A stretch of 64,000 bases of DNA from CAG-791 sp000431495 (GTDB lineage Bacteria; Bacillota; Clostridia; Lachnospirales; Lachnospiraceae): the NCBI GenBank assembly GCA_052117605.1, contig JBQKIT010000004.1. One strand, given 5' to 3'. This document shows, piece by piece, positions 25,468 to 35,197 of the stretch. Every line of letters begins with the position of its first letter. Position 1 is the first letter of the stretch. A model generated the notes under the pieces. It was not told the origin of the DNA. It did not search any database and worked only from the letters and a program-made list of their open reading frames with translations. The translations under genes were made by a program, and so were the position numbers.

Positions 25468-25492
25468 GTGTTTTTATGCGTGGAGGTTTGAA

Positions 25493-26098
25493 ATGGGGAA
25501 AATCAGTAAGCTTATTTTCGGAACAGCTCTGGTTGGGGCAGCTGCGTATGGGTTATACAGTTATCTGACGAAGGTGGAAGAGGATAAGGATTATATGGAC
25601 TCCGATCTGGAGGACATTGAGAAGCTCGAGGGCGCTCCTTCCGATGAGGAGGCAGAGGACGAAGAGGATTTTGAAGAGGATGATTTTGACGTGACCGCGG
25701 AGACAATCAAGCAGGCGGCCAATCGTGCTTACACAACGATTCAGCATGGATCGCAGCAGGCAGTGGACCGGATGAAGGAAGCGGTCGGCCCTAAGGGAGA
25801 GGAAGTTTTGAACACCGTGGAGGCTGCTGCAACCGAGGTTGGTAAGACCGTAAAGGATTCGGCTACGAAGATTCGTGAGATCCTCCGTGAGAAGAACGAG
25901 GAGGGAGCACTTTACGACGAGGCAGCAGATGCGGCCCCGGCAGAAGGGAAGGAAGCGGCACCTGTTTCGGAGGAGGCCGTAAAGCCGGCGGAAGAAAAGG
26001 AAGAGACACCTGCTCCGGCAGAAACCGTAAAGCCGGCAGAAGCGTCTGCAGAGAGTGAAGCACCGAAGGTCGAGCAGTTTTTCGACGATGAGGCGTAA
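25493..26098 (+). CDS. Acidic single-pass membrane protein, YtxH-like
   Basis: The 201-residue protein has a short N-terminal hydrophobic helix with small residues (LIFGTALVGAAAYGLYSYL) and then a very acidic stretch (residues about 30-70). An amphipathic helix region (TIKQAANRAYTTIQHGSQQAVDRMKEAV) follows, then a Pro/Ala/Glu tail with repeated VKPAE units. The layout fits YtxH-type stress proteins, but similarity is compositional and the function is unknown. GGAGG lies 7 nt before the ATG. Confidence 0.7.
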   Translation: MGKISKLIFGTALVGAAAYGLYSYLTKVEEDKDYMDSDLEDIEKLEGAPSDEEAEDEEDFEEDDFDVTAETIKQAANRAYTTIQHGSQQAVDRMKEAVGPKGEEVLNTVEAAATEVGKTVKDSATKIREILREKNEEGALYDEAADAAPAEGKEAAPVSEEAVKPAEEKEETPAPAETVKPAEASAESEAPKVEQFFDDEA

Positions 26099-26125
26099 TT
26101 TTCAGTTTTATATGAGGGCATTCCA

Positions 26126-26159
26126 AAGGCCAGGGAAGAATGGTTCTTCCCCGGCCCTT
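26126..26159 (+). terminator. Possible terminator before the uracil/xanthine permease
   Basis: AAGGCCAGGGAAGAA pairs with TTCTTCCCCGGCCCTT (two weak positions). A T-run is absent, so it may be weak or act as an mRNA end. Confidence 0.5.
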
Positions 26160-26201
26160 GTTATGAAATCCTGTTACTGAGTAACGGGTAGAGGGAGAAA
26201 T

Positions 26202-27605
26202 ATGAGTGATACAAAGAAGAAAATTGTAGTCGGAGATCAGCCGATTTACGACGCATCCTCGCTGGGAGCACCAAAGATTGCAATCCTTGGCTTTCAGCAT
26301 GTGTTCGCAATGTTCGGCGCAACCGTTCTGGTACCGCTTCTGACGGGCCTGGACGTTTCCAGCACACTGCTGTTTGCTGGTCTTGGAACACTTCTGTTCC
26401 ATTTCCTTACGAAACGTAAGGTTCCTGCTTTCCTGGGATCATCCTTTGCGTTTCTTGGCGGATATGCAGCCATCGCTCCTTTGAATGCGGACGGAAGCGC
26501 AAGCCCGCTCCTGCCGTATGCATGCTTCGGCGTTGCCTGCGCAGGTCTGGTCTATCTGGTTCTGGCAGGTCTGTTCCGGGTATTCGGGGCGAACAAGGTT
26601 ATGAAGTTCTTCCCTCCGGTTGTCACCGGACCGATCATCATTGCCATCGGACTGAATCTTTCCAAGTCGGCGATCACAAACTGTGAAACCAACTGGCTGA
26701 TTGCACTGGTTGCCATCGTTGTGGTTATTGTCTGCAACATCTGGGGCAAGGGAATGGTCAAGATCATCCCGATCCTTCTTGGTGTTATCGCATCCTATTT
26801 TGTTGCGGCAGTTACCGGAAACATCGACTTTACACCGGTTCGCGAGGCAGCATGGATCGGCTTCCCGATTCACTATGAGAATACGGTATTCTCAATCTTC
26901 ACCAGCGGAAAGCTGGACGGCGGTCTGCTGTTTGCTTCCGTTGTTACAATTGTTCCGATCGCGTTTGCTACGATGATGGAGCACATTGGTGATATTTCCG
27001 CCATCTCCTCCACCGTCGGAAAGAACTATATCAAGGATCCCGGACTTCACAGAACTCTGTGCGGCGATGGTCTTGCAACCACACTGGCTTCTCTGTTCGG
27101 AGCTCCGGCAAACACAACCTATGGTGAGAACACCGGTGTTCTGACACTGACCAAGGTTTTCGATCCGGCAATCATTCGTCTGGCAGCAGTTATTGCGGCA
27201 GTGCTTTCCTTCTGCCCGAAATTCGCAGCAATCATTGAGGTAATGCCCTCCGCAACAATCGGCGGCATTTCCCTGGTCCTTTACGGAATGATTTCCGCAG
27301 TCGGAGTCCGGAACCTGGTTGAGACCCATGTTGATTTCTCCAAGAGCCGCAACGTTCTGATCGCAGCCCTGATCCTGGTGCTGTCCATCGGTATCAACTA
27401 CTCCGCTGCAGGTGCCATCACCTTTGGCGCAGTCAGCTTCTCCGGTCTTGCAACCGGATCTCTCGTTGGTATCCTGCTGAATGCGATCCTGCCCGGTAAG
27501 GATTACAACTTCGAAGAGGAAGGCCCCAACACAACCGGTGTGGACCTTCAGATTCATCAGGGCGAGAACTTCGCTGACGAAGCAGAGAAGAACCGCAAGG
27601 CATAA
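26202..27605 (+). CDS. uraA: Nucleobase:cation symporter-2 permease (uracil/xanthine family)
   Basis: The 467-residue polytopic protein has the NCS2 pattern: ILGFQHVFAMFGATVLVPLLTG at the first helix, GGYAAIAPL, VVTGPIIIAIGLNLS, and the signature region with FGAPANTTYGENTGVL. The last motif places it in the uracil-permease group rather than the purine permeases. It imports a nucleobase with H+. RBS: GAGGGAGAA. The final codons and stop lie within a 19-bp tandem repeat. The symbol is by family resemblance; the substrate was not tested. Confidence 0.9.
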   Translation: MSDTKKKIVVGDQPIYDASSLGAPKIAILGFQHVFAMFGATVLVPLLTGLDVSSTLLFAGLGTLLFHFLTKRKVPAFLGSSFAFLGGYAAIAPLNADGSASPLLPYACFGVACAGLVYLVLAGLFRVFGANKVMKFFPPVVTGPIIIAIGLNLSKSAITNCETNWLIALVAIVVVIVCNIWGKGMVKIIPILLGVIASYFVAAVTGNIDFTPVREAAWIGFPIHYENTVFSIFTSGKLDGGLLFASVVTIVPIAFATMMEHIGDISAISSTVGKNYIKDPGLHRTLCGDGLATTLASLFGAPANTTYGENTGVLTLTKVFDPAIIRLAAVIAAVLSFCPKFAAIIEVMPSATIGGISLVLYGMISAVGVRNLVETHVDFSKSRNVLIAALILVLSIGINYSAAGAITFGAVSFSGLATGSLVGILLNAILPGKDYNFEEEGPNTTGVDLQIHQGENFADEAEKNRKA

Positions 27606-27670
27606 GAAAATCTGCAAGGTATAAGAAGAACCGCAAGGTATAAGAAAAACCGCAAGGCATAAAAAAGCCG
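27595..27670 (+). repeat. Four 19-bp tandem units over the stop codon of the permease gene
   Basis: GCAAGG begins units at 27595, 27614, 27633 and 27652, exactly 19 bp apart, with pattern GCAAGGYATAAGAARANCC. The permease stop TAA (27603-27605) is in unit 1. The other units are non-coding copies. Confidence 0.9.
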
Positions 27671-27718
27671 TCCGGGCACGAAAGCTGCACCGGTTTGCGG
27701 GGAAGAAACGAAAAACAG

Positions 27719-27764
27719 AGCGTTTCCTGGTTTGCACAGTGTGCAGATCAGGGGACGCTTTTTT
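27719..27764 (+). terminator. Terminator between the permease gene and addB
   Basis: AGCGTTTCCTG (27719-27729) pairs with CAGGGGACGCT (27749-27759) through G-U pairs. An inner TGCACA/TGTGCA stem and a run of six T complete the structure. Confidence 0.85.
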
Positions 27765-27860
27765 GATCGGACAATTCGTGCAGGACGGTGGGATCTGCGA
27801 TAAGATAAAGAGATATGAACAGGGCCGCAGAGCAGAGGACTGCGGCCGGGAGAGGATGCC

Positions 27861-30800
27861 ATGGGTTATCGATTCTGTCTGGGTGCTTCCGGCGCCGGAA
27901 AAAGCAGTGAGCTTCATAAGCGGGTGACGCAGTACGCGCGGGACGCACTGGCGCGGCAGGATTTTTCTGTGAATTTTCTGGTGGTTGTGCCGGATCAGTA
28001 CACGATGCAGACGCAGAAGGAAATGGTTCTGGCGGCAGGAGAGTGCGGCGGAATTCTGAATGTGGACGTGCTTTCCTTCGGTCGCCTGTCGCACCGCATC
28101 TTCGAGGAGGTGGGTGCGGACGAGCGGGGCGTTCTGGATGACATGGGCAAAACACTCCTTCTCCGGAGACTGGTGTCGCGCTGCCGGAAGGATCTGACGG
28201 TTCTTGGAAACGGCGTTGAGAGACCCGGCATGATTGCGGAGATCAAGTCGGTCATTTCGGAATTCATGCAGTATGGGATTACCCCGGAGGGGGCAGGAAA
28301 CCTTGCGGCGGGTGCGGCAGCAGGAGGGCAGGGAGGTCTTGCAGCAAGGCTTCTCGATCTGAAGCTTTTGTACGAGGCTTTTCTGGAGGAGCGGAAGAAC
28401 CGTTATATCACCGGCGAAGAAACGCTTGACCTCCTTGCGGAGGCCATTCCGCGCTCCGGACTGATCCGCAGGAGCATTGTCATTTTTGACGGGTTTACCG
28501 GCTTTACGCCGGTGCAGAACCGCGTTCTTCTTGCACTGATGCAGAACGCCAGAGAGGTGGTTTTCTCTCTGGACTATGCGGAAGACGGCGGAACGCCGAT
28601 CCGCAGCGTAATGCAGGGAGAGGCCTATGAGGAGCAGGATCTTTTCTATCTGACAAGGAAAACCGTCGCTCAGATCTGCAAAATGGCAGGGCAGGGCGGA
28701 ATCCCGCATGAAGAAGACTGGTATATCGGGGATGAGACGGGAGGAGCGGTGCCGCCCCGCTTTGCGGGAAACCCTGCCCTGGCACATCTGGAAAAATCGC
28801 TGTTTCGCTATCCGGTCCGCGTATACCGGAAGGACGCGGGGGAGCTTCCGGTTCACCTGGTGCTTGCGAGCAATCCGGCGGCAGAGGTTCGCCAGATGTT
28901 CCGGAAGATTCATGAGCTGATTGCTGAAAAGGGATATCATTACCGGGATTTCGCGATTGTCAGCGGCAATCTGTCGGCTTATGAGGATGACATCCGGATC
29001 TGTGCTGCAGGGATGGGAATTCCGGTGTATCTGGATACAAACCGTTCTGTTTTGCAGAATCCACTGACGGAAACCATTCGCGGGGCACTGGAAATCGGAG
29101 GCGGGGATTATTCCTATGAAACCATGTTCCGGTATCTTCGAAGCGGTCTGACCGGGCTTTCGGAGGATGAGGTGGATCGTCTCGAGAATTACTGCCTTGC
29201 AAGAGGAATTGCTTCCAGAAAGCGCTGGGAGACCGCTTTCGATGATGCGTATGAGCCGATGCGGACCCGGGTTCTTGCACAGCTTTCCTCCCTTCAGAGC
29301 CTGGGAAGAGCGAACGCCCTGGAACGGACAAAGGCACTGCATAACTTCCTCGCTGCCATTGATGCGGGAGAGCAGATGGAGGAGCGGGCGCAGGAGCTGG
29401 AGAAGCGAGGAGAGACAGCGGCTGCCATGGAGTACCGTCAGATCTATGATGCGATCCTTCATCTTCTGGAGGAGCTGTATGACCTTCTCGGGGATGAGAA
29501 AATTTCGGCTGCAGATTTCCTGGAGCTGGTGGAAGCCGGCTTTGAAGAGATCCGTCTTGGGACGCTTCCGCAGCAGGTGGACCGGATTCTTGCCGGCGAT
29601 ATGGTGCGGACCAGACTGTCGGAGGTGAAGGTCCTGTTTTTCCTCGGGGTGAACGATGGAAACATTCCGCAGGGATCCTCCAAGGGCGGACTGATTTCCG
29701 ATCTGGACCGCGAATTTCTTCAGGAAACCAATGTGCTCTCCGGAAGCGGGGCAGAGCTTGCCCCGACGCCGAGACAGCAGATGTACATCCAGCGACTGTA
29801 TTTGTATATGAACCTGACGAAGCCCAGGGATCTCCTTTACGTCTCCTATGTGAAGACGGCGGAGGATGGAGGAAGCCTTCGGCCGTCCTATCTCATCGGG
29901 CTTCTACGGCAGATGTTTCCGAAGGCTCCGGTTGAGATCCCGGAGGAGCTTCCTGCGTCGATGCAGCTTGCTTCTGCTGCGGATGCCGGGACGTACCTGG
30001 CAGGTGCCATTCGCGATTATGCGGACGGACTGTACCTGAGGGAGCGCGAAAAGGAGCGGGAATTCCTGACAATTTACGGGCTTCTTGCAGGAGAGGAAAC
30101 CAGAAAGCTTCGGGAGGCGGCCTTTCTTCATTACCGCCCGATCCCGATCACAGAAAAGACGGCAGAGCTGTTGTATCAGAAGAGGATACAGGGCTCTGTT
30201 ACGCGGCTGGAAACGGCGGCGCAGTGCTATCTTCGCCAGTACCTTCGGTATGCGCTGCGGCTTCAGGAAAGAGAGGAGTATACCTTTGAAGCCAGGGACT
30301 CCGGAACGATTCTTCACGAGAGCATTCAGCGGTTCGGTCAGCTTCTGAAGGAAAAAGGGATCCGGTGGTCCGAATATTCCGAGGAGGAAGGGCATACGCT
30401 GGCAAGGCAGGCCTTTTCCGAGACGGCGGGCGGCTATCATGATCAGATCCTGTATGCCACGGCACGCAGCAGCTATCAGGTAAAACGCCTGCAGCAGATT
30501 CTGGAGCGGACGGTGGATACGCTTCAGTACCAGCTGAAGAAGGGGGACTTTGAGCCTGCCTATCTGGAGCAGTCCTTTGGAGGAAAAGGAGAACTGACTT
30601 ATACGCTTCCCGGAGGAGGAATTCTTGTTCTGCAGGGGCGGATTGACCGGGTGGATCTGTGCCGTGCGGATGGGAAGCTTCTGGTTAAAATTGTGGATTA
30701 CAAGTCCGGGCTGCAGGATCTGGACCCTGAGAAAATAAGGGCCGGAATCCGGGTTCAGCTGATGCTGTATATGGATGCGCAGGTCCGGTTTCTGGAGAAG

Positions 30801-31301
30801 CAAAGGCCGGGGACAACTGTGATTCCTGCGGCCATGCTCTATTATCATTTTGACGATCCGATGCTGAAGGCAAAAGAGGCGGATGGGGTCCTTTCCGAGC
30901 TGCTCTCCGGACGGGAGGAATCCGCAAGAGATATGGAGCTGCAGTGCCTTCGGAGCAGCCTTCGTCCGAGCGGACTGGTAAGAAATGATCAGGAGGTTCT
31001 GGAGCATCTCGATCATGATCTTTCGGAAGGAGCGCTGTCCTCTTCCGTGATTCCGGTGAAGCTTCTGAAAAAGGGCGGCGTTTCCTCATCCAGCAAGGTG
31101 CTGTCGGAGGAGGAGTACGATGCGCTGCAGGAGGAGCTTCGGCAGAAGCTCTGCACGATTGCACAGGATATTCTGGATGGAAGAGTGGATGCTTCTCCGA
31201 TCCGGCAGAGTGCGGACTATACAGCCTGCAGCTATTGCCCGTATCGGAATGTGTGCGGCTTCGACGTGAGAATTCCCGGGTACGAATACAGAGAGCTTTG
31301 A
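27861..31301 (+). CDS. addB: AddB, helicase-like/nuclease subunit of the AddAB recombination complex
   Basis: AddAB resects double-strand breaks for RecA loading. The 1146-residue AddB has an N-terminal Walker A (GASGAGKSSEL), an inactive helicase core, and a C-terminal RecB-type nuclease with the VDYKSG motif. The iron-sulfur cluster ligands are one Cys before the nuclease domain (AAQCYLRQYL) and CSYCPYRNVC near the end. It starts after GGGAGAGG and ends 18 nt before addA. Confidence 0.96.
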   Translation: MGYRFCLGASGAGKSSELHKRVTQYARDALARQDFSVNFLVVVPDQYTMQTQKEMVLAAGECGGILNVDVLSFGRLSHRIFEEVGADERGVLDDMGKTLLLRRLVSRCRKDLTVLGNGVERPGMIAEIKSVISEFMQYGITPEGAGNLAAGAAAGGQGGLAARLLDLKLLYEAFLEERKNRYITGEETLDLLAEAIPRSGLIRRSIVIFDGFTGFTPVQNRVLLALMQNAREVVFSLDYAEDGGTPIRSVMQGEAYEEQDLFYLTRKTVAQICKMAGQGGIPHEEDWYIGDETGGAVPPRFAGNPALAHLEKSLFRYPVRVYRKDAGELPVHLVLASNPAAEVRQMFRKIHELIAEKGYHYRDFAIVSGNLSAYEDDIRICAAGMGIPVYLDTNRSVLQNPLTETIRGALEIGGGDYSYETMFRYLRSGLTGLSEDEVDRLENYCLARGIASRKRWETAFDDAYEPMRTRVLAQLSSLQSLGRANALERTKALHNFLAAIDAGEQMEERAQELEKRGETAAAMEYRQIYDAILHLLEELYDLLGDEKISAADFLELVEAGFEEIRLGTLPQQVDRILAGDMVRTRLSEVKVLFFLGVNDGNIPQGSSKGGLISDLDREFLQETNVLSGSGAELAPTPRQQMYIQRLYLYMNLTKPRDLLYVSYVKTAEDGGSLRPSYLIGLLRQMFPKAPVEIPEELPASMQLASAADAGTYLAGAIRDYADGLYLREREKEREFLTIYGLLAGEETRKLREAAFLHYRPIPITEKTAELLYQKRIQGSVTRLETAAQCYLRQYLRYALRLQEREEYTFEARDSGTILHESIQRFGQLLKEKGIRWSEYSEEEGHTLARQAFSETAGGYHDQILYATARSSYQVKRLQQILERTVDTLQYQLKKGDFEPAYLEQSFGGKGELTYTLPGGGILVLQGRIDRVDLCRADGKLLVKIVDYKSGLQDLDPEKIRAGIRVQLMLYMDAQVRFLEKQRPGTTVIPAAMLYYHFDDPMLKAKEADGVLSELLSGREESARDMELQCLRSSLRPSGLVRNDQEVLEHLDHDLSEGALSSSVIPVKLLKKGGVSSSSKVLSEEEYDALQEELRQKLCTIAQDILDGRVDASPIRQSADYTACSYCPYRNVCGFDVRIPGYEYREL

Positions 31302-31319
31302 CAAAACAAGGAGTGCGGC

Positions 31320-34300
31320 GTGGCAATTGAATTTACGGAAAAACAGAAAAAAGTCCTGAATGCACGAAATCACAATGTCCTGGTATCTGCAGCGGCAGGA
31401 AGCGGCAAAACCGCTGTTCTGGTGGAACGTATTGTGCGGATGATCAGCGAGGGGGAGCATCCTCTTGACATTGACCGCCTTCTGGTTGTGACCTTTACAA
31501 GAGCGGCTGCGGCGCAGATGAGAGAGCGCATTGCCCGTGCCGTTTCCGCAAGACTTGAGGCAAATCCGGGAGACCGTCATCTGCAACGGCAGGAGACCCT
31601 CCTTCACCATGCGCAGATCACGACCATCGACAGCTTCTGTACTTTTCTTCTTCGGAACAACTTCAGTGAAATTGATCTGGATCCCGGCTTTCGTCAGATG
31701 GATGATACGCAGAATGTGCTTCTGAAGAAGGATGTGATGAAGCGCTTTCTGGAAGAGAAGTTTGAGGAAAAGGAGCCGGATTTTGCGGCGTGCGTGGAGT
31801 ATTTCTGCCCGGCAAAGGACAGTGAGCATCTGGAGGATCTGATCCGGATGCTGTATGAGGCGGCGGACTCCCATCCGTATCCGGAGGTGTGGCTGGAGGA
31901 GCGAAGGGAAGATTACCATGTGGAAAGCGAGGAGAAGCTGTTTCAAAGCCCCTGGTATGGAGAGATTCTTCGGGAGGAAGCAGCAAATCTTCCGGAGCTG
32001 TCCATGCTGCACGAGGCAATGGTCCGCATTGCCGGACTTCCGGACGGTCCGTTTCCGTACCTGGAGCTTCTGGAAAAGGAGGAAAGTGAGCTTTTCGGGA
32101 AGCTGGATGCTCTCGCAAAGGAAGCAGAGAACGAAACGGACCGGAAGCGTCTTCGGGAGAGGCTTCTGGAGGTTTCTTCTTATTCTCTGGCGAAGCTCCC
32201 TGTGATCCGTGGCGCAGAGAAGCAGGGAATTAACGAAGAGAGAAAGAGCGATGTACAGGAGCTTCGCAAGCAGCTGAAGAAAAGACTGGATACGCTTCAT
32301 GATCATATTGAAGAGGATCCGTCTCTTACGGTGTACGAGATGCAGCGGGCGGAGAAGCCTCTTTCCACACTGATCTCTCTGACAATCGGCTACCGAAGGC
32401 TTCTGCAGCAGGTCAAGAAGGAGAAGAACGTCATTGATTTTTCGGATCTGGAGCACATGGCACTGGAGATTCTCCTGGAAAGACGGGAGGATGGAAGCTT
32501 TGTTCTTCGGAAAGCTGCCGAGGGATACCGGAATTATTTTGACGAAATACTGATTGACGAATATCAGGACAGCAATGAGGTGCAGGAGCTCCTTCTGTCG
32601 GCAATAGCGGGAGAGCGCGGAGGCGAAGGCTGCCGCTATGCCCGTTTCATGGTGGGCGATGTGAAGCAGAGCATCTACCGCTTCCGGAATGCAAGGCCGG
32701 AGATTTTTGAGGAGAAGTTTGAAACCTACCGGCAGGACGATCCGCAGACGGAGCGAATTGATCTGGATCAGAATTTCCGATCGAGGCAGGAGGTTCTGGA
32801 TGCGGCAAATGCGGTCTTTACGAAGCTCATGCGGCGTGAAATCGGGGGTGTCGACTACGATGAGACGGTATCCTTAAAGGTCGGTGCGCATTACCCTCGG
32901 TCGGAGAATGTGTATCAGACGGAGCTTCTTCTGGTGGACGGAGCACCCGGCGATGCAGGAGATGCCGATTCCGGGACTTCCGACTCCGGGAATTTTGACT
33001 CGGGAAATTCCGATTCCGGAGATTTTCGTTCGGAGGATGGAGGAGAGAATGAGGCGGAGGAAGAGATTGCCATGCTCCCTTCCGCGCGCAAGGAGGCCCT
33101 TGCGGTGGCGCAGAGAATCCGGGAAATCGTGGGCATCCTTCCTGTCACGGACGAGGAGACAGGAGAGCTTCGCCCTGCCAGATTCGGCGATATTGTGATC
33201 CTGCTTCGATCGACCTCCGGCAAGCAGGATGCCTTCCGTGAGATCTTTGAGAAGGAGGGAATTCCTCTGTACCTGGAGTACAAGGGAGGATATTTTGCAG
33301 CGGAGGAGGTGCGTGCGGTCCTGCAGGCGCTGCGCGTCATCGACAATCCAAGGCAGGATATCCCGTTGTACGGCGTGCTCCGCGGATATTTTGGCGGCTT
33401 TACGCTGGATGAAATCGGAAGCCTGCGGAGCCTCTATCCCCGGGAGAACGATCAGAAGGAGCAGAAGAATTCGTGGGAAAACAAGCTCCTGTACGACTGC
33501 GTGCTCGCGGCAGCAGGAGATCCGGCTCCGGAAGAGGCGGGAAGTGCTTCCGCCATGGAGGTTTCTCCGGTTCTCCGGGAGCACTGCAGGCAGTTTCTTT
33601 CCTGGCTCTCCGGGTATCGGGAGAAGATGGCATCCACTCCGATCCATGAGCTGATCAGTGAGCTGATCCGCAGCACGGGATACGAGAATTATGTCCGGGC
33701 ACTCCCCGCGGGAGCAAGAAGAGCGGCCAATCTCCATTCCCTGCTCGTGAAGGCGGAGGCCTTTGAACAGGGAGATTATGCCGGACTGTTTCGCTTTCTT
33801 CGTTATATCGATCAGATGCATGAATACAACGTGGACGACGGGGAAGCAAATGTTCTGGATGAAAATGCAGATGTTGTGCGTCTGACAACCATCCATAAGA
33901 GCAAAGGACTGGAGTATCCGATCTGCTTCGTCTGCGGTCTTGGTGCAAGGCATCCGTTCTCGCGTGATGTGCGGGGAGATTTGATTACCGATACCGACGC
34001 AGGGCTTGGCGTCAGCTTTGTGGTGCCGGAGCTTCGGAGCAGCAGACAGACGCTCCGGCAGAAAGCGGTGGCCTCCAAGATCACAAGGGATGCACTCGGA
34101 GAAGAGCTTCGCGTTCTGTATGTTGCCATGACAAGAGCGAAGGAAAAGCTGATTCTGACCGGCTTTGTCCGTGACGGCGCCCGCGCAGAGAAGAAGGTTG
34201 CGATGGACATGGCTTCGGTAAGCCTTCCTGTGAAGCACCTGCCGGCCTCGCTGATCCGGTCCGCCTCAGGATTTCTTCCGTTGATTCTGGACAGCATGGA

Positions 34301-35192
34301 GGCGCTGAAGGCAGAAGGGGAAGAGCCCATCCGGCTCCGTAAGGTTGCGATTTCGGATCTTCGGCTTTCGGAGGTGGAAAATCAGGCCGCCCAGGGAGAG
34401 CTTCTCCGGACCCTTCACCTGATGGAGGACGGCGGAGCAGAGGTCCTTCCGGATCCGGCACTTGCCGGCACACTGAAGAAGCAATTCTCTTACCGGTATC
34501 CGCATGAAAATCTGAAGGGACTGTACACAAAAACCACGGTGACAGAACTGAAACGGGCGGCCATGCTGGAAGAAAGCGAGCTGATTCAGCCGGGCGAGGG
34601 TGCAGACAGCCTGTTTCCGGAGAAGAACCGGCAATCCGACAGAGCTCTGACGGGAAGCGCGCGCGGAACCGCCATTCATCGTATGTGTGAGAAAATCAAC
34701 TACCATGTCTGGAGAGAGCCGGGCGAGGTGACCGCCGCAGAGTTTGAGAGCCGCGTGTCGCAGCTTCTGGCGGATGGAACTATTCCGAAGGAATATGCCG
34801 GGGTGCTGACGCCGGCGGTCTTTCTTCCGTTCCTTTCCTCCGAAATTGCGGCGCGGATGGCCGGGGCGGATCAGAAAGGGCTTCTTCAAAGGGAGCAGCC
34901 CTTTGTTCTGGGAATTGCGGCGAACCGTCTGAATCCGGAGTTTCCTGCAGAGGAGACCATTCTGATTCAGGGTATTATCGATGCCTTTCTGATTGAAGGC
35001 GAGGGCGCAGATCGCCATGTGGTTATTGTGGATTACAAGACGGATCACGTAAAATATGCAGAGCAGCTTTCGGAACGATATCAGGTGCAGCTGAATTATT
35101 ATGCGGAAGCGTTGTCGAAGATGCTGCAGCTTCCCGTGACGGAGAAGATAATCTATTCGTTTCATCTGCAGAAGGAGATCCGGGTAAAATAA
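31320..35192 (+). CDS. addA: AddA, helicase-nuclease subunit of AddAB
   Basis: The 1290-residue UvrD/Rep-type helicase has Walker A AAAGSGKTAVLVERI near residue 22, DEx motif IDEYQDSNEVQ, motif VVRLTTIHKSKGLEYP and the C-terminal nuclease motif VIVDYKTDHV. It starts with GTG at 31320, 6 nt after AAGGAG. At about residues 550-569 it carries four pentapeptide repeats starting DSG inside a Ser/Asp/Gly-rich insertion, flanked by acidic residues. This is unusual for AddA and coded by 15-bp tandem repeats. Confidence 0.95.
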   Translation: MAIEFTEKQKKVLNARNHNVLVSAAAGSGKTAVLVERIVRMISEGEHPLDIDRLLVVTFTRAAAAQMRERIARAVSARLEANPGDRHLQRQETLLHHAQITTIDSFCTFLLRNNFSEIDLDPGFRQMDDTQNVLLKKDVMKRFLEEKFEEKEPDFAACVEYFCPAKDSEHLEDLIRMLYEAADSHPYPEVWLEERREDYHVESEEKLFQSPWYGEILREEAANLPELSMLHEAMVRIAGLPDGPFPYLELLEKEESELFGKLDALAKEAENETDRKRLRERLLEVSSYSLAKLPVIRGAEKQGINEERKSDVQELRKQLKKRLDTLHDHIEEDPSLTVYEMQRAEKPLSTLISLTIGYRRLLQQVKKEKNVIDFSDLEHMALEILLERREDGSFVLRKAAEGYRNYFDEILIDEYQDSNEVQELLLSAIAGERGGEGCRYARFMVGDVKQSIYRFRNARPEIFEEKFETYRQDDPQTERIDLDQNFRSRQEVLDAANAVFTKLMRREIGGVDYDETVSLKVGAHYPRSENVYQTELLLVDGAPGDAGDADSGTSDSGNFDSGNSDSGDFRSEDGGENEAEEEIAMLPSARKEALAVAQRIREIVGILPVTDEETGELRPARFGDIVILLRSTSGKQDAFREIFEKEGIPLYLEYKGGYFAAEEVRAVLQALRVIDNPRQDIPLYGVLRGYFGGFTLDEIGSLRSLYPRENDQKEQKNSWENKLLYDCVLAAAGDPAPEEAGSASAMEVSPVLREHCRQFLSWLSGYREKMASTPIHELISELIRSTGYENYVRALPAGARRAANLHSLLVKAEAFEQGDYAGLFRFLRYIDQMHEYNVDDGEANVLDENADVVRLTTIHKSKGLEYPICFVCGLGARHPFSRDVRGDLITDTDAGLGVSFVVPELRSSRQTLRQKAVASKITRDALGEELRVLYVAMTRAKEKLILTGFVRDGARAEKKVAMDMASVSLPVKHLPASLIRSASGFLPLILDSMEALKAEGEEPIRLRKVAISDLRLSEVENQAAQGELLRTLHLMEDGGAEVLPDPALAGTLKKQFSYRYPHENLKGLYTKTTVTELKRAAMLEESELIQPGEGADSLFPEKNRQSDRALTGSARGTAIHRMCEKINYHVWREPGEVTAAEFESRVSQLLADGTIPKEYAGVLTPAVFLPFLSSEIAARMAGADQKGLLQREQPFVLGIAANRLNPEFPAEETILIQGIIDAFLIEGEGADRHVVIVDYKTDHVKYAEQLSERYQVQLNYYAEALSKMLQLPVTEKIIYSFHLQKEIRVK
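32967..33026 (+). repeat. Four 15-bp tandem units inside addA
   Basis: The units at 32967, 32982, 32997 and 33012 share the pattern GAYTCSGGRRMTTYY and encode DSGTS, DSGNF, DSGNS and DSGDF. The reading frame is kept. Confidence 0.9.
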
Positions 35193-35197
35193 AAAAT

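Noticed and set aside
26892..29462. A very long open frame on the minus strand opposite the permease end and addB
   Set aside because: It spans a terminator and two real genes on the other strand and has no family motif.
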